A stretch of 64,000 nucleotides of DNA, from assembly GCA_001931875.2 (NCBI GenBank), contig MSJH02000546.1:372001-436000 (forward strand). The letters run 5' to 3'. A model generated the notes under the pieces. It was not told the origin of the DNA. It made no database searches and saw only the letters and a program-made list of their open reading frames with translations. Within the stretch, counting starts at the first letter, position 1. Each line of letters opens with the position of its first letter. Positions 35,710 through 47,802 of the stretch are shown in pieces. Position numbers and translations under genes: made by a program. The stretch is from Byssochlamys sp. IMV 00236 (taxonomy: Eukaryota > Ascomycota > Eurotiomycetes > Eurotiales > Thermoascaceae).

Positions 35710-37404
35710 TAGGCCTGGTATAATGCTGGTATATGAAGGGAGGGATTGTGGTATGAAGGGAAGGCGTTCTAGGTCAATTTGAGCAGATAGAGTACAAGCC
35801 CATAGATGACATCTGAATTGTGTCGAAGGACGAAGGAGCTCCCCCGCACATTTTAAATAGATCCAGGCGGCTGACCTCTCCCCGCATTCTGCACGCTGCA
35901 AGCTCGAGACCCGAGTGTGGGGTGGTCGATCAGACCATTGTCTCTAAGTACGTATACCAGGATGCCGGAATCCAGGCCCGCGGGGGATATCCGGGAGTCG
36001 CTGGGAACAAACGTAGCATATCGAAGCCGAGGTAATCAGGAGTGACCAGTAGCAGAATTACAAACGAACCCAAAGAATTGGATTGTTCTGATCTTCGAAG
36101 ATTCGAGGTGCTGACCTTCCTGGATAGAGCATATCCCAGTAGCTACCTAGGTAGGTACTTAGTAGCTTTCTAACCCATCCCGTTCAGATAAGAACTGCAG
36201 CTGTTAACTAATATCGATGATCGCGAGCTCGCAATTCTTCATAACAAGAGTCATTCAGATAACTGCCATATGCAGGCCAATTGATGGGCAAGAGAGACTT
36301 CTTTGACGTCGTGATGCTCCACGTCACCTACACGAGGTGATAGGTCTTCCATTTCGGTCCACGATCTGCTTGATGGCGGAGTAACAACCCCGCAAGTGAT
36401 AACTAGAGCAGCACTTAGCATGGATCACTTACCGAGGTGACAGCTGTGGCGATCCCGATCTGTGGAGTACCGAATCGTCTCAGGGCCGCAGTGAGCGAGA
36501 TTCAGGCAGTTTCCGTGTTTTAGCTTCTCTTGTGCTGGAAGCCTGGACCAGATCGGAAAATCGCACTCTGATTGGAATGAATGGATATAGTTCAGATCAA
36601 GTAGACGATGCGTCAGGTATAGCAGAGTATTTTGAATAGACATGATCTACACTAGGATGATAAGTTGCGGATCCGCACTGGTGTGGTTTAGAATGATTAC
36701 GCGGGTAGGTTAATGATCGTTATAGTAACTCAGCAGAAGTTGGAAAGGAAAAGGGCAAATAGACCCCGCAAAAGGGCTATTTTCTTTTCTTATCGCTTTT
36801 ATGTTTTGACTGATTATGTTACAGGTCATGCTCCTGCCCGGTTGCCCATCGCGAGCAACCGTTGCAGTTGTGCCATACAGGCACTTGAAAACAAAGGTGA
36901 AAACTCCAGGCCGTTGGGGAATAGTGGCTGAAGAGAAAAGTTGCACATAAGCACAATCATTCGACCCCAAGTCAGGGCCATGTAAAGCAGAGACAGTACA
37001 AACAGAGCAATGCAGTCCCAGGCTTGCAAGCATCCATATATGCCACCGTGTCCATTCCTTGTCCAACGACGCCGGCAAAGACATGAGAAGAAGACGCTCA
37101 AAAGACAGAGATGACGCAACCAGCAATCACAACAAACCCAGACCACCAGTCAAGCAAAACGCCATTGTACCACATAGTATGTGGATATTTCGTGTAATAC
37201 AGCATGCTAATTATCCGTGACCATATCTGCCCCAAAACATAAAGTAGGAGACGAACCTTCCTTGCCGCTCCCAAAGATCGCGAATCATATCTGAAGTCCA
37301 GCTGCCCGCAGGCCAGCACGTTTCGATGGAACTTCACATTATCACATAACAAACAACGCGGCTCAGCAACACATCATCGAACTTAAACGGTACTAGAGGT
37401 GTAT
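35710..37404. other. Spacer between cyclase-family gene and scd6
   Basis: Promoter of the cyclase gene (35710 to about 36200, with a perfect TACCTAGGTA palindrome at 36144-36153) and the 3' flank of scd6. Open frames at 36710-37146 on the minus strand are Cys/Leu-rich and probably random. No supported gene. Confidence 0.5.
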
Positions 37405-39434
37405 CTAGCTTTGTGTAGGAACGCCGGTGGCTTGAGAAGCACCACGACCGCCCCTGATACCGCCGCGTCCACGAGCGTTGTTATAGCCCCGGTTGTAGCC
37501 ACCTCGGCCTCTTTGGCCTCCGTAGCCTCTTCCTCGACCGCGGTTTCTGTATCCACCACGGTAGCCATCGACACTTCCCTGGCCGAAAGTCTCGATGTTC
37601 CTCTTCTCTTCCTCGCCACGCCATTCCCGGCCTCTACCGGTGCCTTCCTCGCGGTCACGGCTTTCGCTGGAGATATTGTCAAAGAAAGACGACTTCTTGT
37701 TATAAGCAGCCTGGGCGAGAGTAGCAGCGCCATCTGCCCCCGTCTGCGCCTCGGCAGTACCGTTGACATTGTCTTCAGGCTCAGCCACCGGAGAGCCGGA
37801 AGCAATAGCCTCCTTGAGGAGATCCTGTTTGTTGAACTTGGCATTCGCAGACTCGAAATCATAGTCGGTAGTTGGGACCTCAACCTTCTTGGTCTGCCCC
37901 TGGAACTGTCCGCGGTGAGCACCACGTCCGCCTCTGGCATTCTGGTATCCACCGCGCTGGCCACGGTTGCTCCCGTCAACCTTGACCTCACCCATCTTCT
38001 TAGTGAGGTTGTCAACAGCAGCGTTGGTCTGCTGGGGCTTATTCTGCGCGTTTGGCTGAGGCAGTTTAGCCATGGCAGCAGCCACAGCAGCAGTCGCAGC
38101 GCGAGTGGCTTCAGTGATGGCAGCCTGTGCCGAGCTCTGAGATGCAGCATTACCAGCAGGGATGTTAGGCACTGCCGGGATGACTGGCTTCACGGAAGGA
38201 TTCGCAAGAGGAATAGCCGGGACAACCCGACCACTCTTAGGACCATTGGGTGGCACTTTAGATGGAGTGGCGGGACCAGCTGCAGCAGAAGGGGCAGGTC
38301 CAGAGGTGGGCTTCGCAGAAGCCTGGACGGCCTCAGCCACAGAGGGCTTCGACTCTACTGGCGGTGGAGGGGCAGCGCCCTGGCCAGGAGCAGGTGTCAC
38401 AGGCTTGCTTGAGGCCTTGTCACCACCTGGGAGTTCAGAAGTGGGTTGAGGAATGGAAGGGGCAGAACCGGGTGTTCCAGGAGCACGGGGGCCAACAGGT
38501 CGCTGACCCGGAGCTCCAAGCGGCATTTGGGGTGGGAACTGCCCTGGTGGCTGAGGGAAACCCTGGCCGGGAGGGGGATACCATCCTGGTGGTGCACCGT
38601 AAGGCATACCCGGGAAACCCGGACCAGGAGGGTAACCAGGGGGGCCAAAGCGCTGACCATAAGGAGGATAGAAACCTTGAAATTGCGGTTGCTGAGGATA
38701 GCCAGGAGGAGGCTGGCGAGGACCTGGAGACTGTTGGGGCTGCTGAGGCCGGGGCAGAGCCTGAGGAGGCCCTGGACGGGACATGCTCTTCAATAAAGGT
38801 CAGCATAGGTCGCAACATATGGAAACAGATAGTCATAGGTTATGTGGATGGAGGTCATCAGAAGGAAGGCAACGGAAATATCAACAAGGATTTGCGCATT
38901 CAGAACAGGTCTGTGTTTACATCCGAAATGATTCATCATATGACCAGGGGATATCCCATTAAAAGGAAGTTGTGAGGCTGGGAGGGAAGAGACAGAGACT
39001 TACCCCTAGAATGGCAGGGTCATTTGGCACCTGAGGAGGCTCAGGCTGGTTGTTCTCCTTGTTGTCCTCTGCTACACTGATGTCTTTTACATCGCTGCCT
39101 CGGAAGACAATGTATTCATAAACACTTGTGGACGCAGGGATCTCCTCTGCGGGGTTTCCGCGTCGCCCTTCCGTGCCATGAGAGATGACATTCTCGAGGG
39201 CAATCGTGGAAGCTTCAGGGTTAATCTCATGTAATGTGCCCACATAACTGGAGGAATCGTCAGTAAAAGGTGCTATTGCGAATGGAAGTTCAATAGGTAA
39301 GCTTACCGGATGTCACTCTTGGAGATGAGGTTGAACCGTTGACTGCCTGCTGTCAGCTCGAGCCCAGCCGCACAATGCCAGATTCACACGCAGCGAATCC
39401 GAGAGACTGACCCTATTAGATGGTTCATGTCCAT
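37405..39434 (-). CDS. scd6: Scd6/LSM14/Sum2-type mRNA decapping activator
   Basis: Represses translation and promotes decapping; binds eIF4G through its RGG region and sits in P-bodies. Exons: complement(37405..38787, 39004..39247, 39307..39342, 39412..39434), 561 residues. Two tiny 5' exons rebuild the LSm14 start MDMNHLIGQRFNLISKSDIR, continued by YVGTLHEINPEASTIAL. The middle is a Pro/Gln/Gly-rich disordered segment (about residues 100-230). The C-terminal half carries the DFDF-type box (YDFESANAKFNK), the FFD box (SFFDNIS) and the TFG box (ETFGQGSVDGY), then Arg-Gly-Gly repeats. The order LSm, DFDF, FFD, TFG, RGG is diagnostic. It shares a 355-bp divergent promoter with the WD-repeat gene. 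Confidence 0.92.
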
Positions 39435-39789
39435 GGTGGCGGATTGCGCGAAGTCGCGCGGGTTAAGGGGGTGAGAGAAAGAAAAAGAAAGAAAGTGGGA
39501 ATCGTGAAGGTGTAGTAAGGATGGAGAGTTCAAATTCGGGCTGAGCTGTTTGTGGTCAAAATGAACCGGTGCTACGGCAGGCGGCAGAGACCAGCCACGC
39601 AGTCTGGAGACACGGTTCCGGAATGGTTGATTAATAGATAGTTGGACCTTTAGCTACACGGACTAGTACGGGCTAAGCGCGTATAAACTGGTCATTAATA
39701 ATTATTTACCAAGGGAAACGTTTCCTTGCGTATACCAAGTGGGCTTTCATCTCTGTGTCAACCAACATCGACCTTTGTGCTGCTTCAGG
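39435..39789. promoter_or_regulatory. Divergent promoter between scd6 and the WD-repeat gene
   Basis: A 355-bp spacer between opposite start codons, with a GAAA/GGGA purine-rich tract (39470-39500) on the scd6 side. It must hold both promoters; no TATA box is obvious. Confidence 0.5.
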
Positions 39790-41079
39790 ATGTCTCGCTC
39801 CGCGCATCGAGACGATTTTTTCCAGACTACGTCCGTTAGCGACCGCCTCTCGCTTATTTTATAGAGCTAGTACTAATTCATCGTCCAGCGCCTCTCTCGA
39901 GGAAAGTGATAGGAAGGCCGCGAAATCTCGCAACACCGCAGGGAATCCCATAAGACTGCAGAGTAAGATTCTTGCTGTGGCCGCGGATCCTACGAGGAAT
40001 GGCTTCGTGTATGTGGCAGAGAGCGCCGGTGCAGTGAGGAGGGTTGCATTAGAAGTAGGAGCGCGGTGTCCCTGAAGAGAAGAGGATACAGCTGATCTGA
40101 CCACATGCATAGACTGGTGAAAGTGACGCTGTGTTCAGAGGGCCAACTGCGCCTGTTACCAGTCTTTGTTTCAGCCCTGACGGGAAACTACTCTTTGCGG
40201 GGTCCTGGGACAAAACAGTCTGGAGCTGGGAGATTGCTACCAGACAGCCAAGGACCCGATATCAGGGCCACGCTGACTTTGTGAAGTCTGTTACTGCTGC
40301 CAGAGTCGGAGGCCAGGATGTCCTCATATCCGGCGGATCTGACGCAGAGATTATCGTTTTCGACATCGCCAGCGGCTCTCGGCTTCACGTTCTCAAGGGA
40401 CATGCTCGGGGAATCCAGGACCTAGCCATTGACCCAGTTTCTCTCGAGTCCGATGGCTCCAAGCTGGTCCTCTTTAGCGCTGGAAGTAACCGGGAGATTC
40501 GCCGTTTCAATATCCCTCCTCATACAGGTGATTTGAGCGACGCGGACGCTCTCCTTGCGCATGAAACCAGCGTTTACAAGCTGTTTTTTGACGCTGACGG
40601 CGATCTATGGACAGCGTCTGCCGACAAGATTGCGAAATGTCTCATCCGGGATAATGACTGGAAACCGGATCTGGTTCTTCAGCATCCAGACTTTGTGAGG
40701 GATGTTGTGGTTCACGACCCATGGGTCATCACAGCATGCAGAGACGAAGAAGTTCGAGTGTGGAATAAAGCGGTATGTTCTATTCCTCATCTTCTTGAAT
40801 GATCACTACGCCTAACACGCTTAGACCGGCGAGCTCTATCATACATTCTCCGGTCACTTCGAGGAGGTGACTGGGCTGCTTCTTGTCGGAACTACTGTAG
40901 TCAGTGTCAGCATTGATGCTACGATCCGACAATGGTCCCTGAAACCGGATGATCTCCAACGGGCAAAGGAAGAGTCCCAGAAAAAGAAGCCGGAGGGTGA
41001 GGAAGCGCCCCAGCAGGAATCCATGCTCACAGAGGAGGAGGAACGCGAGCTTGCAGAACTGATGGCAGATGACGATTGA
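39790..41079 (+). CDS. WD40-repeat protein with a reading-frame break near the 5' end
   Basis: Exons about 39790..40054, 40113..40772 and 40825..41079; introns 40055-40112 and 40773-40824 are canonical. WD repeats are recognisable: PVTSLCFSPDGKLLFAGSWDKTVWSWE, then VKSVTAARVGGQDVLISGGSDAEIIVFD, then further blades up to SVSIDATIRQWSL. The tail is acidic and Lys-rich, ending ELMADDD. From the ATG at 39790 the frame reads MSRSAHRDDFF and hits TAG at 39862, whereas the WD exon lies in the next frame and has no ATG. Either there is a one-base insertion near the T run 39857-39860, or a 34-nt mini-intron (39831-39864, GTCCGT...TATAG) is spliced in frame. Roughly 380-392 residues if functional. Often labelled 'vegetative incompatibility WD repeat' by similarity; actual role unknown. 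Confidence 0.7.
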
Positions 41080-41772
41080 GTCGGTTCAGTGGACATTGTT
41101 CTTGATGATAGATGATGTGATGAGCGTACGGGAACTCCCCGGTAAATAAGTAAGTATCCCGCGTACCTACCGAGTACATAGCAAGATCGTATACCCGCGG
41201 ACGGGAGTGTCTTTGATAAGTCTGCAACCTAGATCGCAGTAAATCAATAGTAATCCATACTATAATATCCTAGAATACTAGAACACTAGAATATTAACAC
41301 AAGAATACTACGAGACTACGATACTACCGATGCTGACCCACGTGACGAGTGCCTGATGTAAGTTACTAACAATGACGCCCGCATGCCGTCGATCGACCGG
41401 CCGACTCGGGCTCCACATCCGATATTCCATACACATACTAGTAACTACTAACATACTCCCCTGCCAGTCCGATAACGAGCCGGTCTCGAGGCTGATCTCT
41501 TGGTTTCTCAGACGTCGTTTGTGCAGCTTCAAAGAGACAATCTGAGCGCGCTGCGAATTTCATCCGTGATTGACTGAGAAGCTGCCTCATCATCCGCGGC
41601 TGCCTTCCAGATCCGTCGCATTACTAACTAACGGGTGCTTCATCTGCCCCACGCCCCTTCCCAGAATTGCGGTGCTCGTCGCATCGCGACCATTGTGTGA
41701 TAGCTGCTTGTTATCTGTCCCAGACACTGTAGACGATCGCGTGGAACCGGCGACTGACAAGGAGAGAAGAAT
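41080..41772. other. Spacer upstream of the DUF255 gene
   Basis: 3' flank of the WD-repeat gene and promoter of the next gene. A run of short A/C/T-rich near-repeats (units like ACTAGAATA/AGAATACTA) lies at about 41255-41325. No gene. Confidence 0.45.
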
Positions 41773-44314
41773 ATGGCAACTCTATCCAGCATGCAGATCG
41801 ACAACCCAGGCGGTGGAACGGGACAAGGGCCCAACCTGGTCAATCGGCTCCATGAAAGCAGGTCACCATACGTGAGTAGCCCGGTTGGCCGCTGTGTGTA
41901 ACCGCCACACTCACTCTCTTACAGGTCAGAGGCCATGTGCACAATCCAGTTGCCTGGCAGCTTTGGGACTCGCAGTCAATTGATTTGGCGAGGAGATACA
42001 ACAGGCTGATCTTTCTGAGCATCGGCTATTCGGCATGTCACTGTCCGTTGTCAAATTCCCCGAATGAGATGCTCAAGCAGAAAACTAACAGACTGCCAGG
42101 GTGTCACGTTATGGAAAAGGAATCGTTCATGTCTCCGGAGGTAGCCGCGATCTTGAACGAGTCGTTCATTCCTATTAAGGTGGACCGAGAGGAGAGACCA
42201 GATGTCGACGACGTGTACATGAACTACGTGCAGGCCACCACAGGTTCTGGAGGCTGGCCACTGAACGTCTTCCTGACACCGGACCTCGAACCCGTGTTTG
42301 GAGGCACGTACTGGCCTGGACCCAACTCAAGCTCGCTTCCTCCTCGTGGGAGTGTAGATGGCCCCATCGGCTTCGTAGATATCCTCGAAAAGCTTCGAGA
42401 CGTTTGGCAGACACAACAACAAAGGTGTCTGGAGAGTGCCAAGGAAATCACGAGGCAGCTGAAGGAATTCGCGGAGGAAGGGACACATTCTCAGCATGAG
42501 CCTCGCGAGGCTGACGAGGATCTGGAGATAGAGCTCTTGGAAGAAGCCTACCAGCACTTTGCCTCCAGATACGACTCTGCCAATGGTGGATTCTCGAGAG
42601 CACCAAAATTTCCCACTCCAGCAAATCTAAGCTTCCTTCTACGACTTGGTTTATATCCTAGTGCGGTCTCTGATATTGTGGGTGAGACGGAATGCGCCCA
42701 GGCGACGGCGATGGCGGTTAATACGCTCATTAAGATGGCTCGGGGAGGAATCCGCGATCATATCGGACATGGCTTTGCGCGGTACAGTGTCACGGCTGAC
42801 TGGGGCCTTCCCCATTTCGAGAAGATGCTCTATGATCAAGCACAGCTCTTGGATGTGTACGTGGATGCATTTCGGGTGACGGCTGAACCGGAGTTACTGG
42901 GTGCCATCTATGATCTCGTCACTTATCTGACGAGCCCTCCTCTCCAATCTGCAGCCGGCGGTTTCTACTCATCCGAGGACGCTGACAGTTTCCCAACCCC
43001 CAACGACACAGAGAAACGGGAGGGTGCCTTTTACGTGTGGACGTTGAAGGAGTTCAAGCAAGTTCTTGGGCAGCGAGACGCTGGCGTGTGTGCCCGTCAC
43101 TGGGGCGTCCTTCCGGACGGCAACGTCGCTCCTGAGAATGACCCGCACGATGAGTTCATGAATCAAAACGTCCTTTCTGTCAAGGTGACCCCGAGCAAAC
43201 TAGCCAAAGACTTCGGGTTGAGCGAAGAGGAGGTTGTCAAGATCATCAAGTCCGGGCGGCAAAAGCTCCGCGAATACCGGGATAAGACCCGTGTCCGTCC
43301 TGATCTAGACGACAAAATCATTGTCGCGTGGAACGGACTTGCGATTGGCGCACTCGCCAAGTGTAGTATACTACTGGACGAGTTTGACAACGCAAGGGCG
43401 GTCCAATGTAGAGATGCAGCAGTAAAAGCTGTTAATTTCATCAAGGGTAATCTCTTCGAGAAGAGGACAGGTCAACTGTGGCGCATTTACCGCGACGGCA
43501 GCAGGGGAGATACCCCAGGATTCGCAGATGATTATGCATACCTAACAGAAGGCCTTCTTCATTTGTATGAAGCTACCTTCGATGACAGCTACCTACAGTT
43601 TGCGCAGCAGTTGCAACGTGAGTCTACTTTGATATCATTCCTTCCTGATGGGTTGCTGACGAGCTTCTAGAATACCTCAACACACACTTCATCGCTGAGG
43701 GCCCTGATTCTTCGTCTGCAGGCTATTACACGACGCCGGCAAATATGACGCCGGGAGTTCCTGGGCCTATCCTCCGTCTTAAAGGAGGCACGGAAGCTGC
43801 GACGCCATCCGTGAATGGGGTCATCGCACGGAACCTTCTTCGCCTGTCAGCGCTGCTCGAGGAAGAGAGCTACCGCAAGCTTGCACGCGAGACGTGTAAT
43901 GCATTTTCGGTTGAGATCATGCAGCATCCATTCCTCTTTGTGGGACTCCTCGATGTCGTGGTCGGACTAGACCTCGGTGTCCGAACCGTTGCCGGTATCT
44001 TATCCACGGCAGATATCACCTCGTCCGCGATCCCACGTGGAGGTGGAGTGGTCAGCAAATCCGACGAGCCGGTCTCCGCCCGAGACTTGTTGATCAAGAA
44101 AGCCCGAGACGAAGCAGGACCAGCGACGTCCACATCGACCGCTGCAGTGTCCCTCTTAGACATCCGACCCGCCTTCGTGGAAGATATGGCTTCGAACACA
44201 TCTATATGGCTGAAGGGGATGAACCCGCTCTTCAAGGACCTAAAGCCGGGCCAGCCGCCGAAGAACTTCTTGCTGGTTTGCGAAACCGGCAGCTGTCGGA
44301 CGATCGATGTATGA
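41773..44314 (+). CDS. DUF255/SPATA20 (YyaL-type) thioredoxin-fold and glycosidase-like protein
   Basis: Four exons: 41773..41871, 41925..42042, 42100..43617, 43671..44314; 792 residues, the usual length for the family. The N-terminal domain is a thioredoxin-like fold with its hallmark CHWCH (C71-C74), created only when the 57-nt GTCCGT-donor intron 42043-42099 is removed. Flanking family blocks are NPVAWQLW, MEKESF and VDREERPDVDDVYM, then GSGGWPLNVFLTPDLEP. The larger C-terminal part is an (alpha/alpha) six-barrel like that of N-acylglucosamine epimerases, with RGGIRDHIGHGFARYSVTAD and WNGLAIGALAK. The protein ends with the typical CETGSCRTIDV. No signal peptide. The human homologue is linked to spermatogenesis; the biochemical role is unknown in any organism to my knowledge. 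Confidence 0.92.
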
Positions 44315-47300
44315 TGCTGAAGGGCGAAACCGGGCGTGAGGAAAAAAGAAAAGGAAAAAAAAAAACAAGAAGGGAAGGTCGAAAAAAAGGATCTAGTTCA
44401 GTTCATTATGGCGAGGCGCTGCGATGGTGGCGCGATTGGAGCATTTTTGAGTGGTGTTTGGTGTGCATTGCATTGGATTGCGATTTATTTTGTCGCTATA
44501 TCTGTTTGAGTAACATTTTTGTATTTACTATCTCAGCATCATAGATGGAGGTTTCTTTGACTACTTTAGAAGGTCTGTCTTGCGGAATATTTATGCATGC
44601 TCCACCAATGACATTTATCTTGACATTTATCTTTATGACTTACCTACATGCTGTTGTCTCTCTCAGTCCTCGTCGCTTCCTCAGCCGATCAAGGACAGGA
44701 ATAGAATCAACTTCAACTCCCATCTTCATACCACACACAGTACATGTAACCAGACGACACGAAACACAACCCAGAGTAGAGAGCAGCAGCATCCCCAGCC
44801 CATTGAGAGCCAAATGCCTGGAATGCCACAGCATAAGAAGCGATATGAGATCGATAACGGACCCCTCCCTCCAATCCGTCATCCTAGATACGCCACTGAT
44901 AAGGAAGGGCTAGCAGACGAAAGAAAGGAGGTTGGGAAGCGGGGAAAAACAGATGTACCTATCTATCTATGGTAGGATATCTGGTATGTTACAGAATCGC
45001 TTGCTTGCTTTTGCTTCTACTCCGTGCACTACGCGACAGACGATCAATTTGCAAGGAGTGGAGATAAGTAGTTAGCATTACTTATGGTAGATCCCATACA
45101 TAATCTTCCCGGCGGCGGGGGAGAGAGAGAAGGTAACGAGACGTGATAAAAGGCGAACTTTTTTTCATACATTCCTTTCGACGTCATTGATGGGTCTTTT
45201 TTGAGTACACTGTAGTAGTATGTACTACTATGTACTAATTTACGTACTCTAAATGTGACTGAGAGCACGTGGAGTGTGCCACGGATTGGAATGGAATGGG
45301 ATGAAATGAGGGGGAATAAGATACGTACATATGTATGTCTCTGAGAAGGTAAGATTGTTGGAATGAATCGATTGATGGATGATGGGTGGTTTTCTACAGT
45401 ATGGATAGATATGAGTTAAAGAAACGAGGAGGTCCTAGTCTAGCTCTGAAAACCAGGCCGTCTTGATCGAACGATGTACTGTAGATCTTGGATGATCGAG
45501 ATCGATTGATCTGCACACTAAGTATACTATCTATTGCTGGATGTGCGGGTTGGACACGGACTGTGTGTTCGTAGCTAAGTAGTTAGTTAGTTATTTATTT
45601 TCTTACTATTAGGTTTTCAGAGAACGCTGGTCAGAGCGAGTATCTAGAGTAGGTAAACAATAATATATCATACACCTTGATTCATGGTGGTTTGTTTCTG
45701 CTCGTTGTTGAACCGCTTCGAAGCGTTCTCTGGTTCGTGTTTCCATTCCTGAGAGGAATTGTCGAACTGGTCCCATAGCCCGGAACGGCTGGACCCGTTG
45801 GCTGCCGAAGGAGCAGAGCGGGAGGCGGCGAAAGAAAAAAGACTTGTAAACCGCACAATTGGATTTCTGATACTTTCTCCAACTTTGGGACAGCCAAGTG
45901 GACCGTGTTTCACGTTGTTTGTTTTTTTCATCGAACTTCGAACTGGATCAGATGCGGCTTTTTGGTGCCGTGGAGGTCGATTGGTTGTTTGCGAATCGAA
46001 TCTGGACAGTCATACGATCTGAAACGACTAAGATATATTGAGTGCTATGAGATGGCGTAAATGTGGCATTCGATATACGCAAGTATGGTACCTAATGTCC
46101 TTGTCCTGCGGAGAATTTTAAGAGGATAGCCAATTGTTTCTGTAGGATCTGGGATGAGGATCGCATCTTGATCTCTGCACCCAACTTGCTTGAGTAATGG
46201 TAGTAATGGTAATAATGCTGTTTATTAGTATCGTTTTACGATGAGAGAAGGTAGATGAGAGAAATTGCTGGATCAGAACGGTCTGGAACAGTCTGTCTGG
46301 CCATCCGAGAAGCCGCGGAAGAACAACTCCGACATGGTGGTGCGTGCCTTGGGAAATTGGGCATGGACCTGGCGCTTAAGTAGGTATTACAGTACTCCGT
46401 AGCTAGATTCTGCTAGAGTCACATAGACTAGCAAAGCCAGGATGTTAGAATTGTTTGGCTGAGAAACATGATTTCATGAAGCTGTCTGTTCCATCGCCAG
46501 GAACCGCAATAACAAACGACAAACATATCTCAGTAGTAGTACATCTGTACTGCGTCCATCACAATCTTTCGACCAAGATCTTCGAGAGCCAGCCCTGGTG
46601 GATGCACCGCTCGGGATATCCCTTCAAATCACGGAGATGAGGGGTCCAGCGCCAGCTAGCTTGACCTTCTCGCCAAATGACAGCGCCATCGTGCCTGGCA
46701 CGGCTGCATCGACATCGCGCTAGGCCAGGGGTTGGAGTCGTTGAACGCTCTCACCAGCACAGATCGCCCGCGCCAAAACGTCCGCCACCCCATCATAGTG
46801 TCCACCAGCGAAATTGATTCTCCCTCCGTGGCTGCTGGCGACTGGCTGTCGCTGCAGGGCAAGGGGCAATGGTCAATCTGAGATCCAGCGGCTCCCCAGT
46901 GCCCTGGGACGAGAGATCCAGCAGGTTGAAAATGCATTCGGGTGGCTGTCTCCCAGGCATCGCGCGTGTGTCCACTATCTACGCGGGTGGCATGTAGCTC
47001 TCGCTACACGCTCAACCTGTGGTCGCGCCGGGGAGCAGGATGGTGATAACCCCGCCGTACACGAGTATGTACGAGACTACGAGTAGACAAGCAGAATGTG
47101 AATGCTGGCAGTTCCCATCGGGAGGAGAAGTGAGTGATATTGCTTCGTGGAAGGGCGCATCCCGGCGCATATACAAAACGAAGCACCCCGGACGGAGGAG
47201 GATGTCTGGACTCTGGAGAGAATATCACCAACGGACGTCAGGTTCAACAGCAATTACACTAAACGTGAGCTTGTTCGGCACCAAAGCCGGTGTCATATTG

Positions 47301-47802
47301 GCCATTGCTCCTCGTCTGGTTTCACGGCAAATTACAGCGCGTTATATCGCATCCCTATATCGTAGCGGTCCCGCCATTTGGGCCCCGGCTCCCGTTCCTT
47401 TCCCCTTTCCCACTTGCCTGGCGCGACTTCATCTACAACCTCTCTTCGTCTCTGCGAGAAGACTTTCTTTCGTTGTCGGCTCTTCTTCCTCGCGGCCTCG
47501 CTTCTTGTACGCTTTTTCACTCTTTCAAAAGTGCTTCAGAAGCAGTCACTCCTTTTTGCTTTCGTCCATCAGCCTCTCCAACAAACAAGCAGTCGATCTG
47601 CGTCAGTCACGGTCTCCCAGTCCATCGGTTTCTGAGCAATATCGCAAAAGATTCGGAAAATCAATCCAGGACTCTGGTCTTTCCTTATACAGCTGTATCT
47701 GTCGCATTCGAACGACTTCCTGTGGAAGCCCTGCCAGTCGATCCCTGAACAACTCCGTCATTCCCTGATATAGTCAAAACATTTCTAAACCACCATCACA
47801 AA
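44315..47802. other. 3.5-kb spacer upstream of the CAP-protein gene
   Basis: No gene supported. Just after the DUF255 stop there is an A-rich tract (44340-44390). Short G/A microsatellites occur near 45110-45135, and a TACTCCGTA motif at 46393-46401. The last 450 bp (about 47370-47800) is C/T-rich and likely the promoter and leader of the secreted protein gene. Open frames of 150-249 codons at 47019-47768 lie in this leader and look random. Confidence 0.55.

Noticed and set aside
37383..38412. 255- and 337-codon alternative frames over scd6
   Set aside because: They are shifted or antisense readings of the repetitive RGG and Pro/Gln-rich exon of scd6.
47019..47768. 249-codon open frame upstream of the CAP gene
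   Set aside because: It lies in a C/T-rich promoter and leader, is Ser/Arg/Leu-rich and overlaps two other equally open frames.
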